The notes beneath the pieces were generated by a model. The model was not told where the DNA came from and made no database searches. It saw only the letters and a list, made by a program, of their open reading frames with translations. A DNA stretch of 64,000 nucleotides from contig JANPIX010000008.1 of assembly GCA_031425195.1 (NCBI GenBank), positions 1-64,000 on the forward strand, written 5' to 3'. Position 1 is the stretch's first letter, and each line of letters opens with the position of its first letter. Shown here one piece after another: positions 34,420 to 42,957 of this stretch. A program made the translations under genes and the position numbers. This DNA comes from JANPIX01 sp031425195. Its GTDB lineage: Bacteria > Pseudomonadota > Alphaproteobacteria > Rhodobacterales > Rhodobacteraceae.

Positions 34420-34630
34420 GCAATCTTGTTCCGCCAATTCATGCGATGGTTGCAAGCATCGACAGCGTAGAGAAATACCTTAGTCTTGGAGACAAACATG
34501 CCGGATCGCGGCGGTACGTGTCCATCAACCCGACCCTTCGATATTGACCCCATGCCCGCACGGTTAACCACCCTTTAACTATGCCTTAACCCCTCCTGTC
34601 GCATGGTTGCCTTCTGACAAGGGGGCGCTC

Positions 34631-36526
34631 GTGGCGGCAAAACTGAACATCCCGAACGTGGCATGGCGACCGGATCGCATTGTGGCGGATTGGGCACCCG
34701 CGGCGCGGGGGGACGTCCCGTCCGCAGATGAGGGCATTCGCGCGCTGGCGGTATTGCAACGGCAACCCGGCAATGCGCTGTTCCGGGCGCTGACAAAGCC
34801 TGTGCCGACCGTCCCTGTCGACATAGTGCTTCGCCCCCGCTGGCGCCCGGCACATATCGACCCGGTGGCCGATCCCCCCCAGCCCGCGCTTTTTGGCCGA
34901 ATTGATCCTATCGAATGTTTGCGCCTGGGAATGATGCCCTGGCGCGATGCCGGGGGGGCCACTGTCGTCGTCGCCCCTGATCATGCCACCTACCAACGGC
35001 ATCATGCCCGGTTCGCGGCGGCCTTCGGCCCGCTGATCCCCGCGACAGCACCCGCCGCCGCCATCGAAGCGGCCCTTCTTGGGCGTTTTGGCCCCATGCT
35101 GGATGCGAAGGCCCGCCACCGCGTGCCCGATGCCGAAAGCTGCCGCAACTGGGGCAGCCCGGCCCTTCCCTTCTGGGTCGCCTTCGCTGCTGTTGTCATG
35201 GTGGCTGCCCTTTGGTTCGCGCCGCAGGGCCTGTTCATGGTTGGCACCGCCTGGGCCATTGTCACCCTCGCGCTTGCGACGGCACTGAAGACGGTGGCGG
35301 CTTTTGCCGCTCCTATCCAGGTCGAACGGCAACCCGACCAGCCATTGCTGCATCTGCCTGTGGTGTCGATCATGGTCGCCCTGTACCGCGAGGCTGAAAT
35401 CGCGGGGCGGCTGATCAAGAGATTGGAGGCTTTGGACTATCCGCGCGACCGTCTGGATATTCTGCTGGTCGTGGAACAGGATGACGCGGTGACGCGGCAC
35501 GCCCTGTCCGCGACCCGAGTGCCGGCGTGGATGCGGATCGTCGTCGTGCCGCACGGCGTGCTCAAGACCAAGCCGCGTGCGCTTAATCACGCGCTGCACC
35601 TGTGTCGCGGCAGCATCGTGGGCATCTACGACGCCGAAGACGCGCCCGCCGCCGATCAGATCAGGCGGGTGGTCCACAGGTTTGCCTCTGCGGGGCCGGA
35701 TGTGGTGTGCCTGCAAGGTGTGCTCGATTTCTACAATCCCCGGACCAACTGGTTGGCAGGGTGTTTCACCATGGAATATGCCGCATGGTTCCGCGCCCTC
35801 CTCCCGGGCATGGCGCGCGTTGGCCTCGCGGTGCCGCTTGGCGGGACCACGCTTTTCTTCCGGCGGGACGCGCTGGAACGGCTTGGCGGCTGGGATGCCC
35901 ACAACGTGACCGAAGATGCCGATCTTGGGATGCGGCTGGCCCGGCACGGGTACCGCACCGAACTGATAGACAGCGTCACTATGGAAGAGGCAAACTGCCG
36001 CGTCCGCCCATGGATCAGGCAGCGGTCACGCTGGCTCAAGGGATACATGATCACCTACTGCGTCCACATGCGCGACCCCGCACTTTTGTTGCGCCAACTT
36101 GGACCATGGAAATTCATCGGGTTTCAGGTGTTCTTTCTGACCACCCTGTCACAATTCCTGCTCGCCCCCCTTCTTTGGTCATTCTGGCTGGTGCCGTTTG
36201 GCATCAATCACCCGGTCAACCTCATGGCACCGGGCGCAGCGCTGGTGCTGGCAGGGTTGTTCGTGTGGTCAGAGGTGACCGTATATGTCGTGTCGGTAAT
36301 GGCCCTGCGGCGCGCGGGTCACCGTTTCAACCTGCTGTGGCCCTTGGTTCTGCACCTGTATTTCCCGCTCGGCGCCTTGGCGGGATACCGGGCGCTTTGG
36401 GAACTCGTGGCGCGGCCATTCTATTGGCACAAGACGGCGCATGGCGTGTGCGATGCGGACGCGGCCCCGCTACCGCAACCGCAACTCCCCCGCGTCAATC
36501 CGCAACCTCGTCTCGTAAGCGCTTGA
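34631..36526 (+). CDS. Membrane glycosyltransferase family 2 (processive, BcsA/XagB-like)
   Basis: A 631-residue protein. GTG 34631 has an AGGGGG site 6 bp upstream; a TTG at 34607 has none. Residues 1-165 form a cytoplasmic N-terminal domain, and two TM helices follow (about 177-225). A GT-A domain then carries VVEQDD, the DAEDAP metal site, the TEDADLG catalytic Asp block and QRSRW, the QxxRW motif of processive beta-glycosyltransferases. Four more TM helices and a Pro-rich tail close it. It likely extends an exported polysaccharide; no partner export genes adjoin. Its last 57 bp overlap the convergent GntR gene. Confidence 0.85.
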   Translation: MAAKLNIPNVAWRPDRIVADWAPAARGDVPSADEGIRALAVLQRQPGNALFRALTKPVPTVPVDIVLRPRWRPAHIDPVADPPQPALFGRIDPIECLRLGMMPWRDAGGATVVVAPDHATYQRHHARFAAAFGPLIPATAPAAAIEAALLGRFGPMLDAKARHRVPDAESCRNWGSPALPFWVAFAAVVMVAALWFAPQGLFMVGTAWAIVTLALATALKTVAAFAAPIQVERQPDQPLLHLPVVSIMVALYREAEIAGRLIKRLEALDYPRDRLDILLVVEQDDAVTRHALSATRVPAWMRIVVVPHGVLKTKPRALNHALHLCRGSIVGIYDAEDAPAADQIRRVVHRFASAGPDVVCLQGVLDFYNPRTNWLAGCFTMEYAAWFRALLPGMARVGLAVPLGGTTLFFRRDALERLGGWDAHNVTEDADLGMRLARHGYRTELIDSVTMEEANCRVRPWIRQRSRWLKGYMITYCVHMRDPALLLRQLGPWKFIGFQVFFLTTLSQFLLAPLLWSFWLVPFGINHPVNLMAPGAALVLAGLFVWSEVTVYVVSVMALRRAGHRFNLLWPLVLHLYFPLGALAGYRALWELVARPFYWHKTAHGVCDADAAPLPQPQLPRVNPQPRLVSA

Positions 36527-37129
36527 TATATGCGTTTTCAAGGCGTCCGACGCCGCATCGCCGTCACGCGCGATGATGGCCCGCACGATGTGATCATGTT
36601 CTTCCAGCGCGATGCGATCCCGGCCTTCGGCGGCAAATGATGTCGTCGCCATCAGCGCCATGCCGCGGTGAACAAGGTCAAGCTGCTGCACCAGAAACCG
36701 GTTGTGCGATGCCAGATGAATCTGCTTGTGAAACCGCTTGTTGGCACGGCTCAGCGCGCGCGGATCGCCACCCAAAAGGGTTTTGTCGTCCTGCACCATG
36801 CTTTGCAGCACCCGCAATTCTTCCTCCGTCGCATGCCGCGCGGCAAGCCGGGCCGCCAGCCCTTCCAGTTCGGCGCGAACAGCATAAAGTTCGGCCAGCT
36901 GATTGTGATCCAGTGTCGCCACGATCAGGCTGCGCCCATCCCGCGTCAGCATCGCCTGTGTTTCAAGCCGCTGCAGCGCTTCGCGGACTGGCGTGCGGCT
37001 GACACCCAGCTGATCGGCCAGTTCGGATTCCACCAGCCGGTCACCGGGCCGGTACACCCCGGCATCGATCGCTTCGAGAATCAGAGTATAGGCATCCTTC
37101 TGCACCCTGCGCGGCCCCCCATGGCACAT
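36470..37129 (-). CDS. GntR family transcriptional regulator (FCD type)
   Basis: A 219-residue regulator. The winged-helix domain comes first (AIDAGVYRPGDRLVESELADQLGVSRTPVREALQRLE), then the all-helical FCD ligand domain with metal-binding histidines in ANKRFHKQIHLASHN and KTHISSAYE. The reading frame is open to 37222, but that would overlap the start of the divergent HAD gene and add a Gly-rich stretch, so the Met at 37129 is preferred. Its target is unknown; the neighbours offer no obvious catabolic operon. Confidence 0.85.
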   Translation of the reverse strand: MCHGGPRRVQKDAYTLILEAIDAGVYRPGDRLVESELADQLGVSRTPVREALQRLETQAMLTRDGRSLIVATLDHNQLAELYAVRAELEGLAARLAARHATEEELRVLQSMVQDDKTLLGGDPRALSRANKRFHKQIHLASHNRFLVQQLDLVHRGMALMATTSFAAEGRDRIALEEHDHIVRAIIARDGDAASDALKTHISSAYETRLRIDAGELRLR

Positions 37130-37215
37130 GAACTGACCCGAACCATAGCCGCCCCCGCCGCCCGCCTGCAACCCTGCCGCATTGCGCGCTGCGACAGCAC
37201 GCGGTATCGCAAGGC

Positions 37216-37881
37216 ATGACATTTTCCCCCGTCCCCTTGTTCGATACGGTGCAAACCTGGGTCTTTGACCTCGACAATACGCTTTATCCGCCTTCTGCCC
37301 GGCTGTTCGACCAGATCGAAATCAAGATGACCGATTTCGTCATGCGCGCCCTTGGCGTGGAACGGGCCGAGGCGAACCGCCTGCGGCAGCATTACTGGGA
37401 CAGTTACGGCACCACCCTGGCGGGGCTGATGGCGGAACATGGTGTCGATCCCGGCCCCTATCTGACCGACGTGCATGAAATTGACTTCAGCCCGCTTGTG
37501 CCCGATCAGACGCTGGCCCGCGCCATAAACGCGCTTCCGGGCCGCAAGATCGTGTTTACCAACGGCTGCGCCCCCTATGCCCAAAGGGTGCTTGCCGCAC
37601 GCGGCTTGATGGGTGTGTTCGATGCGGTCTACGGCGTTGAACACGCGGGGTTTCGCCCCAAACCGCAACGCGACGCGTTCGAAACGGTATTCGCGATGGA
37701 CGGGCTTAACCCCGAAACGGCCGCCATGTTCGAAGATGACATCCGCAATCTTGCCGTGCCACATGATATGGGGATGCGCACCGTTCATGTCGGACCAAAA
37801 GCCGCCACCGTGCCCCACGTTCATCACCAGACAGAAGACCTGCCTGCGTTCCTGTTGCATCTTTTGCGGCAACAGGGGTAG
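37216..37881 (+). CDS. Pyrimidine 5'-nucleotidase (HAD superfamily)
   Basis: A 221-residue cytosolic HAD hydrolase. Motif I is FDLDNTLYPP (nucleophile Asp near 16), motif II is TNG (KIVFTNGCAPYA), motif III Lys is in GFRPKPQR, and motif IV is MFEDDIRNL. The LYPPSARLFDQIEIKMTDFV insert is distinctive of the pyrimidine 5'-nucleotidase (SDT1-like) subfamily. It likely dephosphorylates UMP/CMP. Divergent from GntR. Confidence 0.88.
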   Translation: MTFSPVPLFDTVQTWVFDLDNTLYPPSARLFDQIEIKMTDFVMRALGVERAEANRLRQHYWDSYGTTLAGLMAEHGVDPGPYLTDVHEIDFSPLVPDQTLARAINALPGRKIVFTNGCAPYAQRVLAARGLMGVFDAVYGVEHAGFRPKPQRDAFETVFAMDGLNPETAAMFEDDIRNLAVPHDMGMRTVHVGPKAATVPHVHHQTEDLPAFLLHLLRQQG

Positions 37882-37948
37882 GTCGGAATGTCGCTTTTCC
37901 CTTGGGGGCGGGCACCCTATCTAAAGCCCATGAAGCAAGGGGCCAGCC

Positions 37949-39166
37949 ATGCGCCAATCCACTGACATTCTGATTTCGGGCGGCGGGATCGCGGGCCTGA
38001 TGGCCGCCGCCACGTTTGGCAGCGCAGGGTTCCGCGTGATCTGTGTCGATCCGACGTCGCCCGCGACAGAACCCACCGACCCAAAGGCCGATCACCGCAG
38101 CACCGCCTTCCTGCAGCCGGCTATTCCCTTGTTTCAGGCTGCCGGTCTGTGGTCGCGGTTTGCGCCGTTTGCGGCCCCCCTGCAGGTGATGCGCATCATC
38201 GATGCCGGTGGCGTCGATCCGACGCCGCGCAAGATCAGGGATTTCGACGCGCAGGATGTCTCGGAAGATCCGTTTGGCTGGAACCTGCCCAACTGGCTTT
38301 TGCGCCGCGAATTGCTGGCCCGCCTTTCGGAACTGCCAAATGTGACGTTCCGCCCGGGCGTCAGCACGCAATCGGTTCTGACCCGCCAATCCGAGGTGAT
38401 TGTCGGCCTTTCCGACGGAAGCCGCGTTTCGGCCCCCTTTCTTGTCGCGGCGGATGGGCGCAGTTCGCCGGTGCGCGAGATGGTGGGAATTCCGGTGCGC
38501 ACGACGCGTTATGGGCAAAAGGCGCTTGCCTTTGCGGTGACACATCCGCTCCCCCATCACGACGTGTCGACAGAAATTCATCGCAGCGGCGGGCCGTTTA
38601 CCCTTGTGCCCCTTCCTGACCGCGATGGAATGCCATCGTCATCTGTCGTGTGGATGGAAACCGGGGCCGAGGTTACGCGGCTTGCCAATCTGGCGGTGCC
38701 GGACTTCGAGGCGGCGATGAACGCCCGATCCTGCCATATCCTTGGGCCCCTGACGCTCCGCTCGCACCGGATGGTCTGGCCCATCATCACACAGATGGCG
38801 GAACGCCTGACCGCGCAGCGCACCGCCCTGATGGCCGAAGCGGCGCATGTTCTGCCACCGATCGGCGCGCAGGGGCTCAACATGTCGATGGCGGATCTGG
38901 CGGCGCTGCTCGACCTTGCGACGGCAGACCGGGGCAACATCGGATCGCCCGCCATGCTCGACGAATACGCGCGACGCCGGCATGCGGACATTCGCACCCG
39001 CCTTGCCGGGGTGGACTTGTTGAACCGCGCGTCAATGGTGGGCGGGCAGGTGCTGCGCGATCTGCGCGGCGCGGGGCTGGAAGCGTTGTATTCCGTGACC
39101 CCGGTGCGCAAGGCCTTGATGCGCGCCGGGTTGGGTCTGAAAGGAACCGCGCGGCAGGGGTCCTAA
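37949..39166 (+). CDS. UbiH/UbiF/COQ6 family FAD-dependent monooxygenase
   Basis: A 405-residue flavoprotein: GxGxxG-type nucleotide fold at the start (ISGGGIAGLMAAATF), the conserved FLVAADGRSSPVRE (DG motif) mid-protein and a late FAD motif around AAHVLPPIGAQGLNMSMADLAAL. These are the three signatures of ubiquinone-ring hydroxylases. It probably hydroxylates a ubiquinone precursor; which ring position is not decidable. Its stop overlaps the convergent aminotransferase gene by 4 bp. Confidence 0.88.
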   Translation: MRQSTDILISGGGIAGLMAAATFGSAGFRVICVDPTSPATEPTDPKADHRSTAFLQPAIPLFQAAGLWSRFAPFAAPLQVMRIIDAGGVDPTPRKIRDFDAQDVSEDPFGWNLPNWLLRRELLARLSELPNVTFRPGVSTQSVLTRQSEVIVGLSDGSRVSAPFLVAADGRSSPVREMVGIPVRTTRYGQKALAFAVTHPLPHHDVSTEIHRSGGPFTLVPLPDRDGMPSSSVVWMETGAEVTRLANLAVPDFEAAMNARSCHILGPLTLRSHRMVWPIITQMAERLTAQRTALMAEAAHVLPPIGAQGLNMSMADLAALLDLATADRGNIGSPAMLDEYARRRHADIRTRLAGVDLLNRASMVGGQVLRDLRGAGLEALYSVTPVRKALMRAGLGLKGTARQGS

Positions 39167-40287
39167 ACCACCTGATCAACCACCGCCCGCAGGCGGGCCA
39201 CGGTGCCCGGCACGTCCTGCAGTTTATCAAGGCCGAACAACCCGATGCGAAAGGTGCGGAACTCTGCCCCTTCGCCGACTTGCAACGGCACGCCCGCCGC
39301 GATCTGCATGCCCTTGGCCAGAAACTTGCGGCCGGTCTGAATCTCCGGATCGTCGGTATAGCTCACAACGACGCCCGGGGCCTGAAACCCTTCGGCCGCG
39401 ACTGACGGCACGCCATGCCCGGCCATAAGCGCGCGCACGTCACGCCCCAGTTGCCATTGCGCTGCCTTTGCCGCATCGAACCCCATCGCCTTCGTTTCCA
39501 GCATCGCATCCCGAAAACCGACAAGCGCATCGGTCGGCATCGTCGCATGATAGGCGTGACCACCGCCTTCATACGCCGCCATGATTGCGCGCCATTTCTT
39601 CAGATCAATGGCAAAGCTGTTCGACGTGGTCGCCGCAAGCCGTTCTTCCGCCCGGGGCGACAGCATGACAACGCCCGCAGACGGGCTGGCCGACCACCCT
39701 TTTTGCGGCGCAGAAATCAGGACGTCGACGCCCGTTGCCTCCATATCCACCCAAACACAGCCCGAAGCGATGCAATCGAGCACCATGAGCGCACCCACCT
39801 CATGCGCCGCCTGCGCCATGGCCGCCAGGTAATCATCGGGAAGGATGATCCCGGCGCTGGTTTCGACATGTGGCGCAAACACGGCATCAGGCCGCACTTC
39901 GTGGATTTTCGTCACAACCTCGTCAATCGGCGGCGGCGCAAATGGCGCACGCGCGCCATTGCCGGTTTGCCGGGCCATCACGACGGTGGTGTCGGTGGCA
40001 AATCCGCCTGCGTCGAAAATCTGGCTCCAGCGGTAGGAAAACCATCCGTTGCGCACAATCAGCGCATGGCCCTGACCGAACTGCCGGGCCACAGCCTCCA
40101 TCGCGTATGACCCGCCGCCGGGAACCAATGCCACCGCACTGGCATGATACACCTCGCGCAGCATCCCGCTCAGTTCGCGCATGACGCCCTGAAACCGGGC
40201 GGACATGTGGTTAAGGGAGCGGTCGGTGAACACCACCGAAAATTCGTCAAGTCCATCTGGGTCAACATGGGCGTGCAGGGCTGTCAT
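39163..40287 (-). CDS. Class V aminotransferase (alanine-glyoxylate/serine-pyruvate type)
   Basis: A 374-residue PLP enzyme. The PLP lysine is in SAPQKGWSASP, preceded by the cofactor Asp-containing strand LMVLDCIASG and by VPGGGSYAMEAVARQF near the start. The start ATG at 40287 stands 7 bp after AAGGA; an ATG at 40314 would include that site. It likely transfers amino groups between small 2-oxo acids such as glyoxylate or pyruvate. Lrp-type regulators lie just upstream. Confidence 0.85.
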   Translation of the reverse strand: MTALHAHVDPDGLDEFSVVFTDRSLNHMSARFQGVMRELSGMLREVYHASAVALVPGGGSYAMEAVARQFGQGHALIVRNGWFSYRWSQIFDAGGFATDTTVVMARQTGNGARAPFAPPPIDEVVTKIHEVRPDAVFAPHVETSAGIILPDDYLAAMAQAAHEVGALMVLDCIASGCVWVDMEATGVDVLISAPQKGWSASPSAGVVMLSPRAEERLAATTSNSFAIDLKKWRAIMAAYEGGGHAYHATMPTDALVGFRDAMLETKAMGFDAAKAAQWQLGRDVRALMAGHGVPSVAAEGFQAPGVVVSYTDDPEIQTGRKFLAKGMQIAAGVPLQVGEGAEFRTFRIGLFGLDKLQDVPGTVARLRAVVDQVV

Positions 40288-40490
40288 CGGGCGTTCCTTC
40301 GCGTTGCCATGCAAGAATAATCATGTTCCGCACGGAAGGCCATTTCATTCCGTCACGCGCAGTGTCTGGGCCGCGGCCACGGTGCTTTTGTCTTTGCCCC
40401 AACCCGTCGGGGTGGCGATGTGACCGCCAATTTTGTACATACGCCTGCAATATGGAAAGTTCACGCAGACCATACAGGAAATGTACAGCC

Positions 40491-40949
40491 TTATCCCAGC
40501 GGGCCGGGCCGGACTTCCTCGGTCAGCAACACGTTCGCCTCCACCTGGCCCACACCAGGAAGCGTCATGATCCGGCGTCGCAGCACCCGTTCAAAATCGG
40601 CAATATCCCGCGCCACCACCCGCAGACGGTAATCGAACAGACCCAGCACATGCTGCACGACCTGCACTTCAGGGATCGCCATTGCCGCCCGTTCGAAATC
40701 TTCCAGGCTGACGCGACCCTTGGTGGCGAGCTTCACCCCCAGAAACACCGTTACCCCAAACCCAAGCGCCGTGCGGTCAACCGCAATCCGCCGCCCCGCC
40801 AGAATGCCAGCGTCTGACAAGCGCTGCATCCGCCGCCACGTCGCAGGCTGGCTAAGGCCCAGCCGCCGCCCCAGTTCGCCCGCCCCCGCCAAGGCGTCCG
40901 CCACCAGTTCCCGCAGGATGGCGCGGTCGATATCGTCAAGGTCGATCAC
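40491..40949 (-). CDS. Lrp/AsnC family regulator 1
   Basis: A 152-residue regulator: N-terminal helix-turn-helix (DIDRAILRELVADALAGAGELGRRLGLSQPATWRRMQRL) then a RAM ligand-binding domain with VVQHVLGLFDYRLRVVARD. It overlaps the next regulator by 4 bp (ATGA) and comes second in the pair. The two are only distantly alike, so they may form heteromers or answer to different amino acids. Confidence 0.87.
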   Translation of the reverse strand: MIDLDDIDRAILRELVADALAGAGELGRRLGLSQPATWRRMQRLSDAGILAGRRIAVDRTALGFGVTVFLGVKLATKGRVSLEDFERAAMAIPEVQVVQHVLGLFDYRLRVVARDIADFERVLRRRIMTLPGVGQVEANVLLTEEVRPGPLG

Positions 40950-41404
40950 AGCGGCAAACCCTCGGCATCCTTGATTGTCGCGACCAGCATCAACGCCTCG
41001 ATATCCGCGATATGCGGCAACGACAGAATCCGGCTGCGGTAGATGTCGGCGTAATGCGCCATGTCGCGGGCGATGACGTTCAGGCGCACATCGACGCGGC
41101 CCAGAAAGGTTTCAATCGCAATCACTTCGGGCACGTCGCGCGCGGCGTCGATGAAGTCGTCAAAGGCGCGGGGTTCGGTCTTGTCGAGGGTGAAGCGCAG
41201 GCTGACCTCGACCTCATAGCCCATCGCGCGCCAGTCGATGCGCGCATGTTCGCGCCGGATCACCCCACCCTCACGCAGCCGGTCCAGCCGCCGCCACAGG
41301 GTGGCCGCCGTCACGCCGGCCCGTTCGGCGAGATCGGCGCGGGCAAGGGAAGGATCGGCCAGATGGTGACGCAGGATACGGCGGTCGGTTTCGTCGATTT
41401 GCAT
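40946..41404 (-). CDS. Lrp/AsnC family regulator 2
   Basis: A 152-residue paralogue of regulator 1: HTH with DETDRRILRHHLADPSLARADLAERAGVTAATLWRRLDRL, then a RAM domain containing AIETFLGRVDVRLNVIARD. It is divergent from ilvC and its start codon is 6 bp from a 7+7 bp inverted repeat, a likely self-binding site. Control of branched-chain amino acid synthesis is a reasonable inference from the location. Confidence 0.87.
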   Translation of the reverse strand: MQIDETDRRILRHHLADPSLARADLAERAGVTAATLWRRLDRLREGGVIRREHARIDWRAMGYEVEVSLRFTLDKTEPRAFDDFIDAARDVPEVIAIETFLGRVDVRLNVIARDMAHYADIYRSRILSLPHIADIEALMLVATIKDAEGLPL

Positions 41405-41410
41405 GATTAT

Positions 41411-41434
41411 TTCGTATTTGGCGGTTTATACGAA
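41411..41434. promoter_or_regulatory. Inverted repeat in the Lrp-ilvC divergent promoter
   Basis: TTCGTAT at 41411-41417 and ATACGAA at 41428-41434 are perfect complements around a 10-bp spacer. Its position between the regulator pair and ilvC, 97 bp from the ilvC start, makes it a candidate Lrp/AsnC operator. Confidence 0.5.
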
Positions 41435-41530
41435 TGACTTTTAAGCTGAATTTCCTATCTTGTCAAAGAACGCAGGGTAATCCCCCCGGATGACCCTATG
41501 CTCGGCCCACCAATCAAAGGGGTTTGTGAC

Positions 41531-42553
41531 ATGCGCGTTTATTATGACCGGGACTGCGACATCAATCTGATCAAGGACAAGAAAGTGGCGATCCTTGGCT
41601 ATGGCAGCCAGGGCCATGCCCATGCCCTGAACCTGCGCGACAGCGGGGCCAAGAATCTTGTCGTCGCCCTGCGCGAAGGTTCGGCATCCGCCAAGAAGGC
41701 CGAGGGCGAAGGCCTCAAGGTGATGGGTATCGCCGAGGCGGCAAAGTGGGCCGATCTGATCATGTTCACGATGCCCGACGAACTGCAGGCCGACACCTAC
41801 CGTAAATACGTGCACGACAACATCCGCGAGGGTGCAGCGATTGCCTTTGCGCATGGCCTGAACATCCACTTTGGCCTGATCGAGCCGAAAAAGGGTGTGG
41901 ACATCATCATGATGGCCCCCAAGGGACCCGGCCACACCGTGCGCGGCGAATATGTCAAAGGCGGCGGCGTGCCGTGCCTTGTGGCGGTTCACAACGACGC
42001 CACCGGCAAGGCCATGGAAATCGGGCTGTCCTATTGCAGCGCCATTGGCGGCGGACGTTCGGGCATCATCGAAACCAACTTCCGTCAGGAATGTGAAACC
42101 GATCTGTTCGGCGAACAGGCGGTTCTGTGTGGCGGTTTGGTCGAACTGATCAGGATGGGGTTCGAAACCCTTGTCGAAGCGGGATACGAGCCGGAAATGG
42201 CGTATTTCGAATGCCTGCACGAAGTGAAACTGATCGTCGACCTGATCTATGAAGGCGGCATCGCCAACATGAACTATTCGATCAGCAACACGGCTGAATA
42301 CGGCGAATACGTCAGCGGCCCGCGCATCCTGCCTTACGAAGAGACCAAGGCACGCATGAAGGCCGTTCTGACCGATATTCAGACGGGCAAATTCGTGCGC
42401 GACTTCATGCAGGAAAATGCCGTTGGTCAGCCGTTCTTCAAGGCAACGCGCCGGATCAATGACGAACATCAGATTGAAAAGGTTGGTGAAAAACTGCGCG
42501 CGATGATGCCTTGGATTTCCAAGGGCAAGATGGTCGATCGCGCGCGCAACTGA
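41531..42553 (+). CDS. ilvC: Ketol-acid reductoisomerase
   Basis: A 340-residue class I enzyme of valine/isoleucine synthesis. The NADPH fold is GYGSQGHAHALNLRDSG, the acidic metal ligands lie in FGEQAVLCGG and in FECLHEVKLIVDLIYEGG, and SNTAEYGEYVSGPR completes the active site. The ATG at 41531 is 8 bp after AAAGGGG; the ATG at 41498 lacks such a site and extends beyond the family N-terminus. Single-gene unit with its own terminator. Confidence 0.96.
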   Translation: MRVYYDRDCDINLIKDKKVAILGYGSQGHAHALNLRDSGAKNLVVALREGSASAKKAEGEGLKVMGIAEAAKWADLIMFTMPDELQADTYRKYVHDNIREGAAIAFAHGLNIHFGLIEPKKGVDIIMMAPKGPGHTVRGEYVKGGGVPCLVAVHNDATGKAMEIGLSYCSAIGGGRSGIIETNFRQECETDLFGEQAVLCGGLVELIRMGFETLVEAGYEPEMAYFECLHEVKLIVDLIYEGGIANMNYSISNTAEYGEYVSGPRILPYEETKARMKAVLTDIQTGKFVRDFMQENAVGQPFFKATRRINDEHQIEKVGEKLRAMMPWISKGKMVDRARN

Positions 42554-42580
42554 ACCTTTTGCATTTAAGCAATTGCAAAA

Positions 42581-42605
42581 ACAGGCGCCCCCTGCGGGCG
42601 CCTGT
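42581..42605 (+). terminator. Terminator after ilvC
   Basis: A perfect 10-bp stem ACAGGCGCCC/GGGCGCCTGT with a 5-base loop starts 28 bp after the ilvC stop. The T-tract is weak (TGTCTTATT). Confidence 0.7.
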
Positions 42606-42609
42606 TGTC

Positions 42610-42828
42610 TTATTCAATCACTGGTTCGCTGTTTTTCGGATCATAGCCCAGCGCATCGGGGTTCAGGAATTTGACCCCGCCCTGAGGGCCATCCTTGGCG
42701 AGCGTTGACACCGGCACATTCGGATCATGCTTGCGTTCTTCAACGTTGTATTTGCTGACAAGGGAAAAAACGCCGACTGCGCCCAGTGTGAACAGGAACA
42801 GGACAGGCACAAGACCACTAAGATCCAT
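42610..42828 (-). CDS. Small single-span membrane protein
   Basis: A 72-residue protein with an N-terminal transmembrane helix (LSGLVPVLFLFTLGAVGVFSLV) and a polar tail. The ATG at 42828 follows an AGGATATGAG site. It matches a type of short hypothetical protein I associate with Rhodobacteraceae, without known function. It is divergent from the SDR gene. Confidence 0.6.
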   Translation of the reverse strand: MDLSGLVPVLFLFTLGAVGVFSLVSKYNVEERKHDPNVPVSTLAKDGPQGGVKFLNPDALGYDPKNSEPVIE

Positions 42829-42957
42829 CTCATATCCTTTCAAGATGCGCTGCCGGGATGGGCAGCGGGGACTTTGCAAAACGTTGGGGTTGTTTATCCG
42901 GTTCCTTCACGGAGGGATTTCTGCAAACTTGAACGCACGCATTGCAGGGAAAATGAC

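Larger units (their letters stand above)
33405..34630. other. Low-GC islet between carA and the GT2 gene
   Basis: Base composition drops sharply to an AT-rich character with codons such as AAA, ATA and TTA that are rare elsewhere in the window. The stretch holds one good gene (33826-34419), one doubtful small frame (33599-33784) and otherwise nothing recognisable. No inverted repeats or transposase remnants were seen at its ends. Confidence 0.6.
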
